Source of the DNA: an uncultured Clostridia bacterium
GTDB taxonomy: Bacteria > Bacillota > Clostridia > Christensenellales > Borkfalkiaceae
DNA: 11,132 nt
Direction: 5' to 3'
NCBI GenBank assembly: GCA_947589335.1
Contig: CANPZH010000043.1
Coordinates: 1-11,132, forward strand
How positions within the stretch are numbered: the first letter of the stretch is position 1; each line of letters opens with the position of its first letter. The notes under the pieces were generated by a model. That model was not told where the DNA came from. It was given only the letters and a program-made list of their open reading frames with translations, and ran no database searches. Of this stretch, positions 1 to 7,143 are shown one piece after another. Both the position numbers and the translations under genes were made by a program.

Positions 1-379
1 CGGAGGCGATCGCGGTGTAATATTCGATCAGTCCTCTCTGGGTGCATTTATTGTAATAGGGGGTCACGGCGAGCAGACCGTCTGCGCCGAGCGCCTCCAT
101 TTTTACGCTCTCTTCGACCGCCTTCCGCGTGCTGTTGCTCCCCGTGCCGATGATGACCTTGACCCTTCCCGCCGCCTGTTTGACCGCAAATGCGGCGGTA
201 TCCGTCTTTTCCTTCTCGGTCATCGTGGCGGGTTCGCCCGTCGTGCCGAGCACGACCAAGGCGTCGGTGCCGCCCGCGATCTGGTATTCAATCATCTCGC
301 CGAAGGCTTCGAAGTCCACTCCGCCTTCCGTGAACGGCGTGATCATCGCCGTCGCGGATCCTCTCAAAAATCCTGTCAT
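1..379 (-). CDS. dapA: 4-hydroxy-tetrahydrodipicolinate synthase, N-terminal part (runs off left edge)
   Basis: Condenses pyruvate with aspartate-4-semialdehyde to give 4-hydroxy-tetrahydrodipicolinate, the first committed step of the diaminopimelate/lysine pathway, in the cytoplasm. Only the first 126 codons are present. The protein begins MTGFLRGSATAMITPF. It carries the family signature LGTTGEP (about residues 44-50), whose Thr pair contacts the pyruvate carboxylate, and then VTPYYNK (about residues 106-112), which contains the Tyr of the proton relay. The Schiff-base lysine lies beyond the edge. The ATG at 379 has a GGGAG ribosome binding site 7 nt upstream. The gene starts 19 nt after the asd stop codon and is read in the same direction, so it is almost certainly co-transcribed with asd, whose product supplies its substrate. 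Identity is secure from motifs plus context; completeness cannot be judged. Confidence 0.95.
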   Translation of the reverse strand, partial: MTGFLRGSATAMITPFTEGGVDFEAFGEMIEYQIAGGTDALVVLGTTGEPATMTEKEKTDTAAFAVKQAAGRVKVIIGTGSNSTRKAVEESVKMEALGADGLLAVTPYYNKCTQRGLIEYYTAIAS

Positions 380-398
380 CTGCTTTCTCCCGAAAAAA

Positions 399-1481
399 TC
401 ATTGATCCAGATATCCCTCTGCCGCCAAGAGCTCGGCGAGGAGCACCGCGCCGCCCGCAGCGCCCCTGAGGGTGTTGTGCGAGAGCCCGATGAACCGGTA
501 GTCGAACACCGCGTCCTCCCGCAGCCTGCCCGCGGAGACCGCCATGCCGCCCTCGAGGTCGCGGTCGAGCCGCGGCTGGGGACGGTCGTCCTCCGTGAAA
601 TAGTGAAGGAACCGCTTGGGCGCGGAGGGGAGCCCGAGCCGCTGGGGTTCGCCCTCGAATTTCTCCCAGGCGGAGAGGATCTCCTCCCGCGAGGGCTTCT
701 TTTCGAAGGAGACGAACACCGCCGCCGTGTGGCCGTCGGAGACGGGCACGCGCAGGCACTGCGCCGTGATGACGGGGGAAGCCGCAAGGACGATCTCGCC
801 GCCTTGTTGCGTGCCCCAGATCTTGAGCGGCTCCCGCTCGCTCTTCTCCTCCTCGCCGCCGATATAGGGAATGACGTTGTCGAGGATCCCGGGCATTGTG
901 GAGAACGTCTTGCCCGCGCCCGAGATCGCCTGATAGGTGCATACCGCCGCACGCTCGATCCCGAAGGAGCGCAGAGGGTGCAGCAGGGGGACGTAGGACT
1001 GCAGGGAGCAGTTGCTCTTCACCGCGATGAATCCGCGGCGGGTGCCGAGCCGCTTCCGCTGCGCGGGGATGACGCCGAGATGTTCCGGGTTGATCTCCGG
1101 GATCACCATGGGCACGTCGGGCGTGAAACGGTGGGCGGAATTGTTGGAGATGACGGGGACCTCGAGCCTTGCGTATCTCTCCTCGAGCGCTTTGATCTGC
1201 TCCTTGGGGAGGTTGACCGCGCAGAAGAGAAAATCGACCCGCTCTGCAACGGATCCCGCGTCCCGATCGGCGTCGAGAACGGTCATATCCCGTGCAAAGG
1301 CGGGGATGGGGCGGTCCAGCGCCCATCTGCCCTCCACGGCCTCTCGGTACGGCTTTCCCGCGGAGCGGCCGCTCGCGAGCAGCGCCTCCGCCTTGAACCA
1401 GGGGTGATGTTCGAGCAGGGTGAGGAACCGCTGTCCGACCATGCCCGTCGCGCCGACTACGGCGACCCGGTATCTCTTCAT
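399..1481 (-). CDS. asd: Aspartate-semialdehyde dehydrogenase
   Basis: Reduces aspartyl-4-phosphate with NADPH to aspartate-4-semialdehyde, the branch point for lysine/diaminopimelate, threonine and methionine. The 360-residue product starts MKRYRVAVVGATGMVGQRF, a Rossmann GATGxVG nucleotide-binding loop at residues 10-16. ISNNSAHR is at 111-118, the catalytic cysteine is C158 in KSNCSLQ, and GHTAAVFVSF near residue 250 probably contributes the active-site His. The SNCS form and the length (about 350-360) fit the archaeal/fungal-like Asd class rather than the E. coli type. An in-frame ATG at 1487 is also possible. I prefer 1481 because GGAGG (complement of 1488-1492) abuts the 1487 ATG but lies 6 nt from the 1481 ATG. 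It is followed after 19 nt by dapA. Expression is likely from the promoter at 1542-1570. Confidence 0.96.
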   Translation of the reverse strand: MKRYRVAVVGATGMVGQRFLTLLEHHPWFKAEALLASGRSAGKPYREAVEGRWALDRPIPAFARDMTVLDADRDAGSVAERVDFLFCAVNLPKEQIKALEERYARLEVPVISNNSAHRFTPDVPMVIPEINPEHLGVIPAQRKRLGTRRGFIAVKSNCSLQSYVPLLHPLRSFGIERAAVCTYQAISGAGKTFSTMPGILDNVIPYIGGEEEKSEREPLKIWGTQQGGEIVLAASPVITAQCLRVPVSDGHTAAVFVSFEKKPSREEILSAWEKFEGEPQRLGLPSAPKRFLHYFTEDDRPQPRLDRDLEGGMAVSAGRLREDAVFDYRFIGLSHNTLRGAAGGAVLLAELLAAEGYLDQ

Positions 1482-1508
1482 AAACATCCTCCGCGTGATC
1501 GAGAAAAG

Positions 1509-1529
1509 GGCGGCGACTTTGTCACCGCC
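1509..1529 (-). promoter_or_regulatory. Stem-loop in the asd leader
   Basis: Read on the minus strand, GGCGGTGAC and GTCGCCGCC pair as a 9-bp stem with one G-U and an AAA loop, followed by CTTTTCTC. It starts only a few nucleotides after the predicted transcription start and ends 17 nt before GGAGG. It may be a 5' stabilising hairpin or a weak attenuator-like terminator; the interrupted T-run makes a strong terminator unlikely. The pairing is visible; the function is inferred. Confidence 0.5.
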
Positions 1530-1541
1530 TGAGCAGAAATA

Positions 1542-1570
1542 ATTTTAACATACGCACTGTGAAAAGTCAA
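1542..1570 (-). promoter_or_regulatory. Sigma-A promoter for asd-dapA
   Basis: On the minus strand, the -35 TTGACT (complement of 1565-1570) and -10 TAAAAT (complement of 1542-1547) are separated by exactly 17 nt. A TGT just upstream of the -10 gives an extended -10. The transcript would start near 1535, leaving a leader of about 54 nt before asd. This is too short for a lysine riboswitch. Confidence 0.8.
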
Positions 1571-1589
1571 AGAATTTGCCCGATTTTAA

Positions 1590-1618
1590 TTGAATTATTT
1601 TTTGTTTTGTAGTACAAT
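1590..1618 (+). promoter_or_regulatory. Sigma-A promoter for the five-gene operon
   Basis: The -35 TTGAAT (1590-1595) and -10 TACAAT (1613-1618) have a 17-nt spacer in an AT-rich patch. The start is expected near 1625, 48 nt before the first ATG. Its -35 lies 19 bp from the -35 of the divergent asd promoter, so the two are arranged back to back. No other convincing promoter was seen before 7067, so this probably drives the whole operon. Confidence 0.8.
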
Positions 1619-1632
1619 AACAATCATCGGGG

Positions 1633-1656
1633 GCGTCCGCGATTTTTTGCGGACGC
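1633..1656 (+). promoter_or_regulatory. Stem-loop in the operon leader
   Basis: GCGTCCGC (1633-1640) pairs perfectly with GCGGACGC (1649-1656) around the loop GATTTTTT. It lies about 8 nt after the predicted start and 6 nt before GGAG. No T-tract follows the 3' arm, so it is not a terminator in this orientation. It may stabilise the 5' end or tune translation initiation. Confidence 0.55.
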
Positions 1657-1672
1657 ACAAACGGAGTTTGAT

Positions 1673-2986
1673 ATGGCAGACAGAGAACGTAAAGGGCTTG
1701 TTGCCCGTTGGCTGGAAGGGAAGGAGAGAAGCGAGGATTACGCCCGCAGCACCCTCCCCACAAACCGCTTTTCCCTGTTTTGGGATATTCTGAAGGGGAG
1801 GTTCGGGCGGCTCATGCTCGTCAACCTTCTCGTGCTCGTGACGTGTCTTCCCATGCTCGCAATCTTCGTATGGCGGTATCTCGTCATCAACGTTTCGTGG
1901 GCGACGGGGCCTTACGGCGCGGGATTGCTCGTCAACTATCCCGTCATTCCGAACATCGTAGGACTTGCGGAACTCACGCAGATGCAGAACGACTTCGTGT
2001 TCTTCTCTCTGCTGATCCCCGCCTCCGCGATCGCCGCTCTCGGGATCGCCGGCGGCATGTATATCATCAGGAACCTCATCTGGACGGAGGGGGTGTTCGT
2101 CGCGAACGATTTCCTCCGCGGGATCAAACGCAACTATTGGAACGTGCTGGAGGCGATGCTCATCTTCACCGTTCTGCTCTTCCTCGCGCAGACGAGCAGC
2201 AATCTCTCCGATTACTACGTCGCGACGGGGAGCGAGTTCGCGGGCTGGATGATCGCGTCCAAGATCGTCGGCATCATCATCGTCATTCTTGCGGTCCTCA
2301 TCTGCTTCTGGATGGTCTCGCTCGGGATCAACTACAAACAGGGACCGTGGTCGCTCGTCCGCAATGCCGTCGTCATGACGATCGGCACCTTCCCGCAGAC
2401 GATCTTTTTCGCGGCGGTCGCCGTCCTGCCCATTCTGCTCTTCCTCTTCGGGAACACCCTCCTGATGTCGATCGGCATCATCTTCTATCTTCTGATCGGC
2501 TTCTCCTATGCGATGCTCGTCTGGATGGATTACAGCCAGTGGGCGTTCGACCGCTTCATCAACCCAAACCTCGGGGTCGCGACGGGGAGAGGCCTCTACA
2601 ACAAGGACGCGCCCAAGACGAAGCCGCAGCCTGCGCCCGTCTCCGCGGCAGACAGCGCGGCGATGCGCGAATACCGCCGCATGATCGTCGCGCAGGGGAA
2701 GAGCAAGCTCGTCTCCCGTCCCATCAAGCCCATCGACGACGGCGTGGAGATCTATCAGCTCCCCGAGGCGTTCTCGCGCGAAGATCTGCGCCGCCTCAAG
2801 GAGAGCAAAGAGGCGATGGACGAAGACGTCAAAAAGTTCGAGGAAGAGCACAAGAACGACGAACAGTATGTGGAATATAACCGCCAGTTCGAGGAGCGCG
2901 AGCGCATGATCCGCGAAGAAGAGAGCGGCGGAAAGAAGAAAAAGAAGAAGGCTGCGCGTCCTCCGAAGATGCTCAATAAGAAGTAA
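1673..2986 (+). CDS. YesL/DUF624-like integral membrane protein with charged C-terminal tail
   Basis: A 437-residue protein of unknown biochemical role. The start has GGAG (1663-1666) 6 nt before the ATG. Residues 31-60 (NRFSLFWDILKGRFGRLMLVN, then a hydrophobic run ending TCLP) resemble the start of YesL/DUF624 membrane proteins, which often occur near carbohydrate transport genes. By eye there are about six membrane segments: 46-68, 108-132, 160-178, 195-217, 240-262 and 263-287. Residues 290-437 form a long soluble tail: Pro/Ala-rich at 312-326, then highly charged and probably helical or coiled coil at 368-418, then six consecutive lysines at 421-426 and a basic end. The positive-inside rule suggests a cytoplasmic tail. 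No signal peptide is obvious; the N-terminal 45 residues are charged. It is first in the operon, 1 nt before the methyltransferase start. The family assignment is moderate and rests on general pattern only. Confidence 0.7.
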   Translation: MADRERKGLVARWLEGKERSEDYARSTLPTNRFSLFWDILKGRFGRLMLVNLLVLVTCLPMLAIFVWRYLVINVSWATGPYGAGLLVNYPVIPNIVGLAELTQMQNDFVFFSLLIPASAIAALGIAGGMYIIRNLIWTEGVFVANDFLRGIKRNYWNVLEAMLIFTVLLFLAQTSSNLSDYYVATGSEFAGWMIASKIVGIIIVILAVLICFWMVSLGINYKQGPWSLVRNAVVMTIGTFPQTIFFAAVAVLPILLFLFGNTLLMSIGIIFYLLIGFSYAMLVWMDYSQWAFDRFINPNLGVATGRGLYNKDAPKTKPQPAPVSAADSAAMREYRRMIVAQGKSKLVSRPIKPIDDGVEIYQLPEAFSREDLRRLKESKEAMDEDVKKFEEEHKNDEQYVEYNRQFEERERMIREEESGGKKKKKKAARPPKMLNKK

Positions 2987-2987
2987 G

Positions 2988-3716
2988 ATGGCGGCGTACG
3001 ACTATCTTGCCGATTGGTTCGAGATCCTCAACGACGACTGCGACTACCCCGCGTGGTCGCAGTATTTTATAGACGGGCTCCGCGCCCTGCATGCGGGCAG
3101 ACGGGGGCTCGAACTCGGCTGCGGGAGCGGGGCGTTCTGCCGTGCGCTCTCCCGCGCGGGCTATGAAATGGACGGGGCGGACATCTCCCCGCGCATGCTC
3201 GCCAAGGCGGAAGAGCTCGCCCGCGCCGAGGGACGGAAGATCGGATACTTCCTCACCGACGCCGCCGCGATGCGCGCGCCCGCGAAGTACGATTTCATCC
3301 TCTCCCCGAACGACTGTTTCAACTATGTGCCCTGCGGGAAGCTCGCCGGCGCGTTCCGCCGCGTCTATTCTGCACTGGAACCGGGAGGGATCTTCTGGCT
3401 CGACGTCAGTTCCGAATACAAACTTTGCCGAAAGGTTGCCGATACTGTGTGTGCGGACGACCGCGAGGACGTCACCTACCTCTCCTTCAACCGGCGGGAG
3501 GGGGACAAAGTCGTGATGGACGTGACCCTCTTCGTCAAGGGAGAGGACGGCAGGTTTACGCGCTGCGACGAGACCCATGTCCAATATATCCATACGGAAG
3601 AGGAGATCCTTTCCGCGCTCCTTGAGGCAAAGTTTTCGCCGATCGCCTCGGAGGGTCATCTCGGGGAGAAAAAGGAAGGGAGCGACAGGCTCAACGTGAT
3701 ATGCCGAAGACCGTAA
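2988..3716 (+). CDS. Class I SAM-dependent methyltransferase
   Basis: A 242-residue cytosolic methyltransferase of the UbiE/Methyltransf_25-like group; the acceptor substrate is unknown. SAM-binding motif I is GLELGCGSGAF (residues 40-50). The acidic residue that normally binds the ribose hydroxyls is D65 in MDGADISPRM, D91 in LTDAAAM is the likely adenine-region acid, and EPGGIFWLDV (131-140) is the motif around strand beta5. The segment YDFILSPNDCFNYV (101-114) fits motif IV. After residue 150 there is a beta-rich C-terminal part, with VMDVTLFVKG and THVQYIHTEEEI, typical of small-molecule methyltransferases of this type. The start lies 1 nt after the preceding stop with only a weak purine run (AAGAAG) upstream, so translation is probably coupled. 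The 3' end overlaps hslO by 16 nt in another frame. Confidence 0.88.
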   Translation: MAAYDYLADWFEILNDDCDYPAWSQYFIDGLRALHAGRRGLELGCGSGAFCRALSRAGYEMDGADISPRMLAKAEELARAEGRKIGYFLTDAAAMRAPAKYDFILSPNDCFNYVPCGKLAGAFRRVYSALEPGGIFWLDVSSEYKLCRKVADTVCADDREDVTYLSFNRREGDKVVMDVTLFVKGEDGRFTRCDETHVQYIHTEEEILSALLEAKFSPIASEGHLGEKKEGSDRLNVICRRP

Positions 3717-4576
3717 GCAACATCTGTAAAACGCTGATCTGCGGCGGGGAGCTCTCCGCCGCCGTACTCGATACGACCGCGCTCGTGCAGGAGGCGATCC
3801 TGCGGCATGGGCTCACGCCCGTCACCGCGGCCGCGCTCGGGCGCACGATGACGGCTGCCGCCTATCTGTGCAGCTGGCTCAAATCGGAGGAGAGCTCGAT
3901 CTACGTCACCGTGTCCGGCGGAGGCGCGGGCGGAAAGATCTCCGTCTCGGGGGACGGTGCGCTCCGTCTCCGCGGGAATATCGCAAATCCTTCGGCCGAT
4001 CTTCCTCTCCGCGCGGACGGGAAGCTCGACGTCGGCGGCTGCGTGGGAAGAGAGGGAACTCTGACCGTCGTCAGGGACGACGGCGAGGGGATCCCGTTCG
4101 TCGGGACGAGCGCGCTCGTCTCGGGGGAGATCGCGGAGGACTTTTCCGCCTATTTTCTCACGAGCGAACAGCGTCCGACGGCGGTCGCGCTCGGCGTGCG
4201 GGTCTCGGGAGGGACCTGTCTGGGCGCGGGCGGCGTCTTTTTACAGCCCCTCCCGGGAGCCTGTGAAGAGACCCTCTCCTATGCCGAACGGGCGATCTCC
4301 CGCTTTTCGGAGATCTCCCGCATGATCGCGGAGAAGGGGGCGGAGAGGATCCTGCGCGAAGAGCTCGGCGCAGACGGCGCGGACGGGCGGGAGATCGTCT
4401 TCCGCTGCCGCTGTTCGAGGGAGCGGGCGGCGTCCGCCGTGCTCTCGATGGGGCGGGAGGACGCGGAGAAGCTCCTCGAAGAGACGGGGACCATCCACGT
4501 GCACTGCCACGATTGCAATACCGATTATTCCTTCGGGAAAGAAGAGATCGCAAGATTGTTCAAAAAACAGCCATGA
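3701..4576 (+). CDS. hslO: Hsp33 redox-regulated molecular chaperone
   Basis: Hsp33 is a cytosolic holdase activated when oxidants release zinc from its C-terminal cysteines, protecting unfolded proteins during oxidative stress. The 291-residue length matches the family. All four zinc ligands are present: C236 and C238 in FRCRCSRE (CxC) and C269 and C272 in VHCHDCNTDY (CxxC). The N-terminal core is also typical, with TAAALGRTMTAAAYL (about residues 42-56), RGNIANPSADLPL and the YFLTSEQRPTAVALGV segment. The ATG at 3701 lies inside the end of the methyltransferase gene, giving a 16-nt overlap without a strong ribosome binding site. The TGA stop shares an ATGA with the next start, so expression is likely coupled both ways. 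Identity is firm. Confidence 0.97.
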   Translation: MPKTVSNICKTLICGGELSAAVLDTTALVQEAILRHGLTPVTAAALGRTMTAAAYLCSWLKSEESSIYVTVSGGGAGGKISVSGDGALRLRGNIANPSADLPLRADGKLDVGGCVGREGTLTVVRDDGEGIPFVGTSALVSGEIAEDFSAYFLTSEQRPTAVALGVRVSGGTCLGAGGVFLQPLPGACEETLSYAERAISRFSEISRMIAEKGAERILREELGADGADGREIVFRCRCSRERAASAVLSMGREDAEKLLEETGTIHVHCHDCNTDYSFGKEEIARLFKKQP

Positions 4577-6216
4577 GCGACGAAAAAGTCACAAAACTCG
4601 ATTTCAGCGAAGAGTTCATCATGCAGAGCGCCGAGCGGCGGTATGAGTCGGGGGATTACCTCGGCGCACTCACCATGCTCAATAAGCGTGCGGAGATGTA
4701 TGATCCGACCGCCGACGCCTCCGCGCTCTACGCCGACATCTACGAGGCGCTGGGGCTCTATCCGCTCTGCGCCGACGCGTGGTTCCGCTTTCTCGATACC
4801 TGCAACGAGGCGGATTTCTCCGAGGGCTATGAGGGGCTCTCCGTCGCCTTCATGAACATGGGCGATACCTTCCAGTCCGAGATCTATTTCCGCCGCACCT
4901 ACGACGGCGGGGCAGAGGAGGAAGAAGCGCCGGAGGAGCCGCCCCGTCCGCAGCTCCGTCTCGTCCACTCCGAAGACGGCTCCGTGGAGGACGCGGAACT
5001 TCTCCGCCGCGGGATCGAATTCATCAAACAGGGCGATCTCTCCTCCGCGCAGGAGACCTTTGCGGAGATCTCCCCCGAAAGCCGCGATTTTCCTTCCGCC
5101 TCCGGACTGACCGCGATGTGCCTCCTGCTCGAGGGGAACGTGGACGGCGCGGCGGAGGAATGCGAAAAGCTTATCGGGTTCTATCCCGAGAATATCCACG
5201 CGCTCACGACCTACTGCGCCGTTTTGGGCGCAAAGGGGGACAAGGAGGGCGCGAAGGAGATCGGGCGGCGGCTCGCCGCGCTCGAGCCGGACGCCCCCGA
5301 AGATCTCTTCCGCGTGGCGACGGCGCTCTGCGAGACGGGGCTCGACGCCGAGGCGTACGACAAACTGACCCGCCTGAAGGAGAAGATCCCTTACGGGGAC
5401 GATGTGCTCTGGTTCCATGCCGTCGCCGCAAGCCGCACGGGGCGGCCCGAAGAGGCGGTCTCCTCCCTCGAGCGGATGACGACGGTCTATCCGCGCAAAG
5501 CGGTGGCGAAGTTCTATCTGTCCCGTCTCAGGGAGCAGCTCGACGGCGGGGAACCCGTCGAACTCAGCTACTTCTACCGCATGCCCGACAAGGAATACAA
5601 GGAGATCCTCGGCTTCCTCACGGCGGCGGCCTCTCTGAATACGCAGGAGGCGGAGGCGCTTCCCGAGCTATCCGAACTCGAAGAGGATCTGCGCATCGTC
5701 TTCGACCAGCTCGACGGGCGGGACGACAAGGCGCAGGAGCTCGCCGTCGGCGTCGCCGTGAAGTGCCGCTGCGACAGCTTCCTGCGGGAGATCCTTCTCG
5801 ACTACAACGTGGGGGAAGACATCAAGTTCCCCGTCCTGTGCGACCTCGTCCTCCGGAACGAGGAGAACTCCTTCGGCGTCGTCGTATGCAGTTTCTACCG
5901 TGAATTTTTCACGCACAAGCTCGGGATCGGCAACAAGAAGCGCAAGGCCTATCTGAGCGCCTTTGCGGAGGTGTATTCGAAGTACGCCCTGCTCGGCGAG
6001 GAATACGAGGAGAAGCTCGTCGGGGCCGCAGAAGACGTCTACCGCACCCTTGAGGAGGCGGACGCGCTCGATCTGACCGCGGAAAAGGAGGCGCTTGCTG
6101 CGGTCATCTACCGCGAGGCGCGGCTCAGACAGTCGGAACGCTCGATCGAAGCCGTCGCCAAACTCTTCGAGGCGAATGTGAAGATCGTCAAAGAAATTCT
6201 CAACTATATCATCTGA
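4573..6216 (+). CDS. Tetratricopeptide (TPR) repeat protein of unknown function
   Basis: A 547-residue, strongly acidic, soluble protein with no signal peptide or membrane segment. Helical repeats with the TPR look (a G/A-rich first helix, a bulky residue near the turn, paired helices of about 34 residues) run at roughly 16-112. They resume at about 142-311 after an acidic, Pro-rich linker (113-140); examples are YESGDYLGALTML, IKQGDLSSAQETF and SRTGRPEEAVSSLERM. From about 340 to the end is a helical region that does not read as TPR, ending AVAKLFEANVKIVKEILNYII. TPR arrays bind partner proteins, so a scaffold or co-chaperone role beside Hsp33 is possible but only inferred. The ATG at 4573 forms an ATGA overlap with the hslO stop, and upstream in-frame TTG codons would lie inside hslO. 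The HEAT-like gene follows 8 nt later. Confidence 0.85.
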   Translation: MSDEKVTKLDFSEEFIMQSAERRYESGDYLGALTMLNKRAEMYDPTADASALYADIYEALGLYPLCADAWFRFLDTCNEADFSEGYEGLSVAFMNMGDTFQSEIYFRRTYDGGAEEEEAPEEPPRPQLRLVHSEDGSVEDAELLRRGIEFIKQGDLSSAQETFAEISPESRDFPSASGLTAMCLLLEGNVDGAAEECEKLIGFYPENIHALTTYCAVLGAKGDKEGAKEIGRRLAALEPDAPEDLFRVATALCETGLDAEAYDKLTRLKEKIPYGDDVLWFHAVAASRTGRPEEAVSSLERMTTVYPRKAVAKFYLSRLREQLDGGEPVELSYFYRMPDKEYKEILGFLTAAASLNTQEAEALPELSELEEDLRIVFDQLDGRDDKAQELAVGVAVKCRCDSFLREILLDYNVGEDIKFPVLCDLVLRNEENSFGVVVCSFYREFFTHKLGIGNKKRKAYLSAFAEVYSKYALLGEEYEEKLVGAAEDVYRTLEEADALDLTAEKEALAAVIYREARLRQSERSIEAVAKLFEANVKIVKEILNYII

Positions 6217-6224
6217 GGGGACCT

Positions 6225-7067
6225 ATGAAAAAACTGTTTGATTTCGACGGCATGTTCGACCGCAAGCTCGCCGAGTACATGGAAGAGAACGCCGGGAAGT
6301 ACACCGAAAAGCAGTGGGAATCGCTCATTCCCAAGCTCTATAAGAACTTCGGCGACACCTTCCTGCGCAGCGCGGGCGCAACGCCGAGGGGATATTACGG
6401 CGCGATGACGGACGAGGAACTCATCGACACCCTGCGCCGCCACGTCGAGGAGGGCGTGCCCGTCTCCGATTTCCTCTGCAACGAGATCGAATCACGGGGG
6501 TGCCCCGACGGGCTCATCCCGCTCATGCGGAGCGGCAACGAGCAGCTCGTGACGCTCGCCGTCAACCTCGCGGGGGACGATCCCAAGGCGTTCGACACCT
6601 ATTTCGACCTTCTGACGGGGGACGCGAACGGGGACGTCAAGGATACCGCCGTCGAGCGGCTCAAGGCGGGCGCGGACCTCGCGAAGGCGCGGGCGATCGA
6701 ACTGTACGACGGGAACGTGGAGCGGGAATACATGCTCGAGATCCTCTCCCGCTGCAAAGAGCGGGACGACAGGGTGTTCGACATCCTGATGAAGGAATTC
6801 CGCACCTCGCCCGACGAGCTCCCCATGCACGCGAGCTATCTTGCGACCTACGGCGACGAGCGGGCGCTCCCCGTCCTGCTCGAATACATCGACCGCGACG
6901 ACATCAACTATCTCGAATATCAGGAGCTCAAGTTTGCGATCGAGGCGCTCGGCGGGGTCTATACCAAGCTGCGCGACTTCACGGGGGATCCCTACTTCGA
7001 GGAGATCCGTTCGCAGTCTCAGACGGTGGTCGATTTCACCCCCGGCGGGAAGACGGACGAAGCCTGA
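6225..7067 (+). CDS. HEAT-like helical repeat protein of unknown function
   Basis: A 280-residue soluble acidic protein. After an N-terminal segment rich in aromatic and charged residues (FDFDGMFDRKLAEYMEE, then KQWESLIPKLYKNFGDTFLR), residues of about 92-245 form successive helix pairs. They contain HEAT/Armadillo-like phrases: DGLIPLMRSGNEQLVTLAVNL, DVKDTAVERLKAG, REYMLEILSRCKERDD and YLATYGDERALPVLLEYI. The last of these resembles HEAT-repeat ends (G-D-x-R-A-L/V-P-x-L). No catalytic motif is visible, which suggests protein-protein binding. GAGGGG (6215-6220) lies 4 nt before the ATG, overlapping the previous stop. It is the last gene of the operon, followed by a hairpin terminator from 7089. 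Together with the preceding TPR gene it may encode a two-protein scaffold; this is inference. Confidence 0.8.
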   Translation: MKKLFDFDGMFDRKLAEYMEENAGKYTEKQWESLIPKLYKNFGDTFLRSAGATPRGYYGAMTDEELIDTLRRHVEEGVPVSDFLCNEIESRGCPDGLIPLMRSGNEQLVTLAVNLAGDDPKAFDTYFDLLTGDANGDVKDTAVERLKAGADLAKARAIELYDGNVEREYMLEILSRCKERDDRVFDILMKEFRTSPDELPMHASYLATYGDERALPVLLEYIDRDDINYLEYQELKFAIEALGGVYTKLRDFTGDPYFEEIRSQSQTVVDFTPGGKTDEA

Positions 7068-7074
7068 AAATCTT

Positions 7075-7104
7075 ATCATAAACGGACTGCCTCCGCCATA
7101 AGAT
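7075..7104 (+). promoter_or_regulatory. Candidate sigma-E promoter for spoIVA
   Basis: ATCATAAA (7075-7082) and CATAAGAT (7097-7104), 14 nt apart, resemble sigma-E -35 (GTCATATT-like) and -10 (CATACANT-like) elements, matching best in the CATA cores. In Bacillus subtilis spoIVA is known to be sigma-E-transcribed in the mother cell, which supports the reading. The start would be about 7110-7112. No sigma-A-like promoter is seen here. The match is imperfect. Confidence 0.45.
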
Positions 7105-7143
7105 ATCAAAGCAAGGACTTTGAGTCGGCGGAGGCGTTTTTTT
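7089..7143 (+). terminator. Intrinsic terminator of the five-gene operon, overlapping the spoIVA leader
   Basis: GCCTCCGCC (7089-7097) pairs perfectly with GGCGGAGGC (7127-7135). The 29-nt interior includes a second small stem, CAAAG (7107-7111) with CTTTG (7118-7122). The outer stem is followed by G and seven T residues (7137-7143). The large interior loop is unusual for a terminator, so efficiency is uncertain. The 3' arm contains the GGAGG (7130-7134) that serves as the spoIVA ribosome binding site, 9 nt before its ATG. Confidence 0.7.

Noticed and set aside
129..1532. 467-codon open frame on the plus strand across dapA and asd
   Set aside because: It is antisense to two clearly identified genes, has no ribosome binding site, and its product is a low-complexity Arg/Glu/Asp/Gly-rich string. 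GC-rich third positions keep the opposite frame open.
1482..1541. Lysine riboswitch before asd
   Set aside because: The predicted leader is about 54 nt, far shorter than the roughly 170-nt L-box aptamer, and only one simple hairpin is present.
1595..2851. 418-codon minus-strand frame opposite the membrane protein gene
   Set aside because: The translation is an Asp/Glu/Arg/His-rich mixture without domains, and the opposite strand encodes a plausible six-helix membrane protein with promoter and ribosome binding site.
4513..4572. Longer TPR protein starting at TTG 4513
   Set aside because: This region codes for the conserved CxxC end of Hsp33. The ATGA overlap at 4573 is the usual coupled start.
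7120..7143. TTG start for spoIVA eight codons upstream of the ATG
   Set aside because: It would translate the terminator arm and T-tract. The ATG at 7144 aligns residue for residue with B. subtilis SpoIVA up to Walker A K30.
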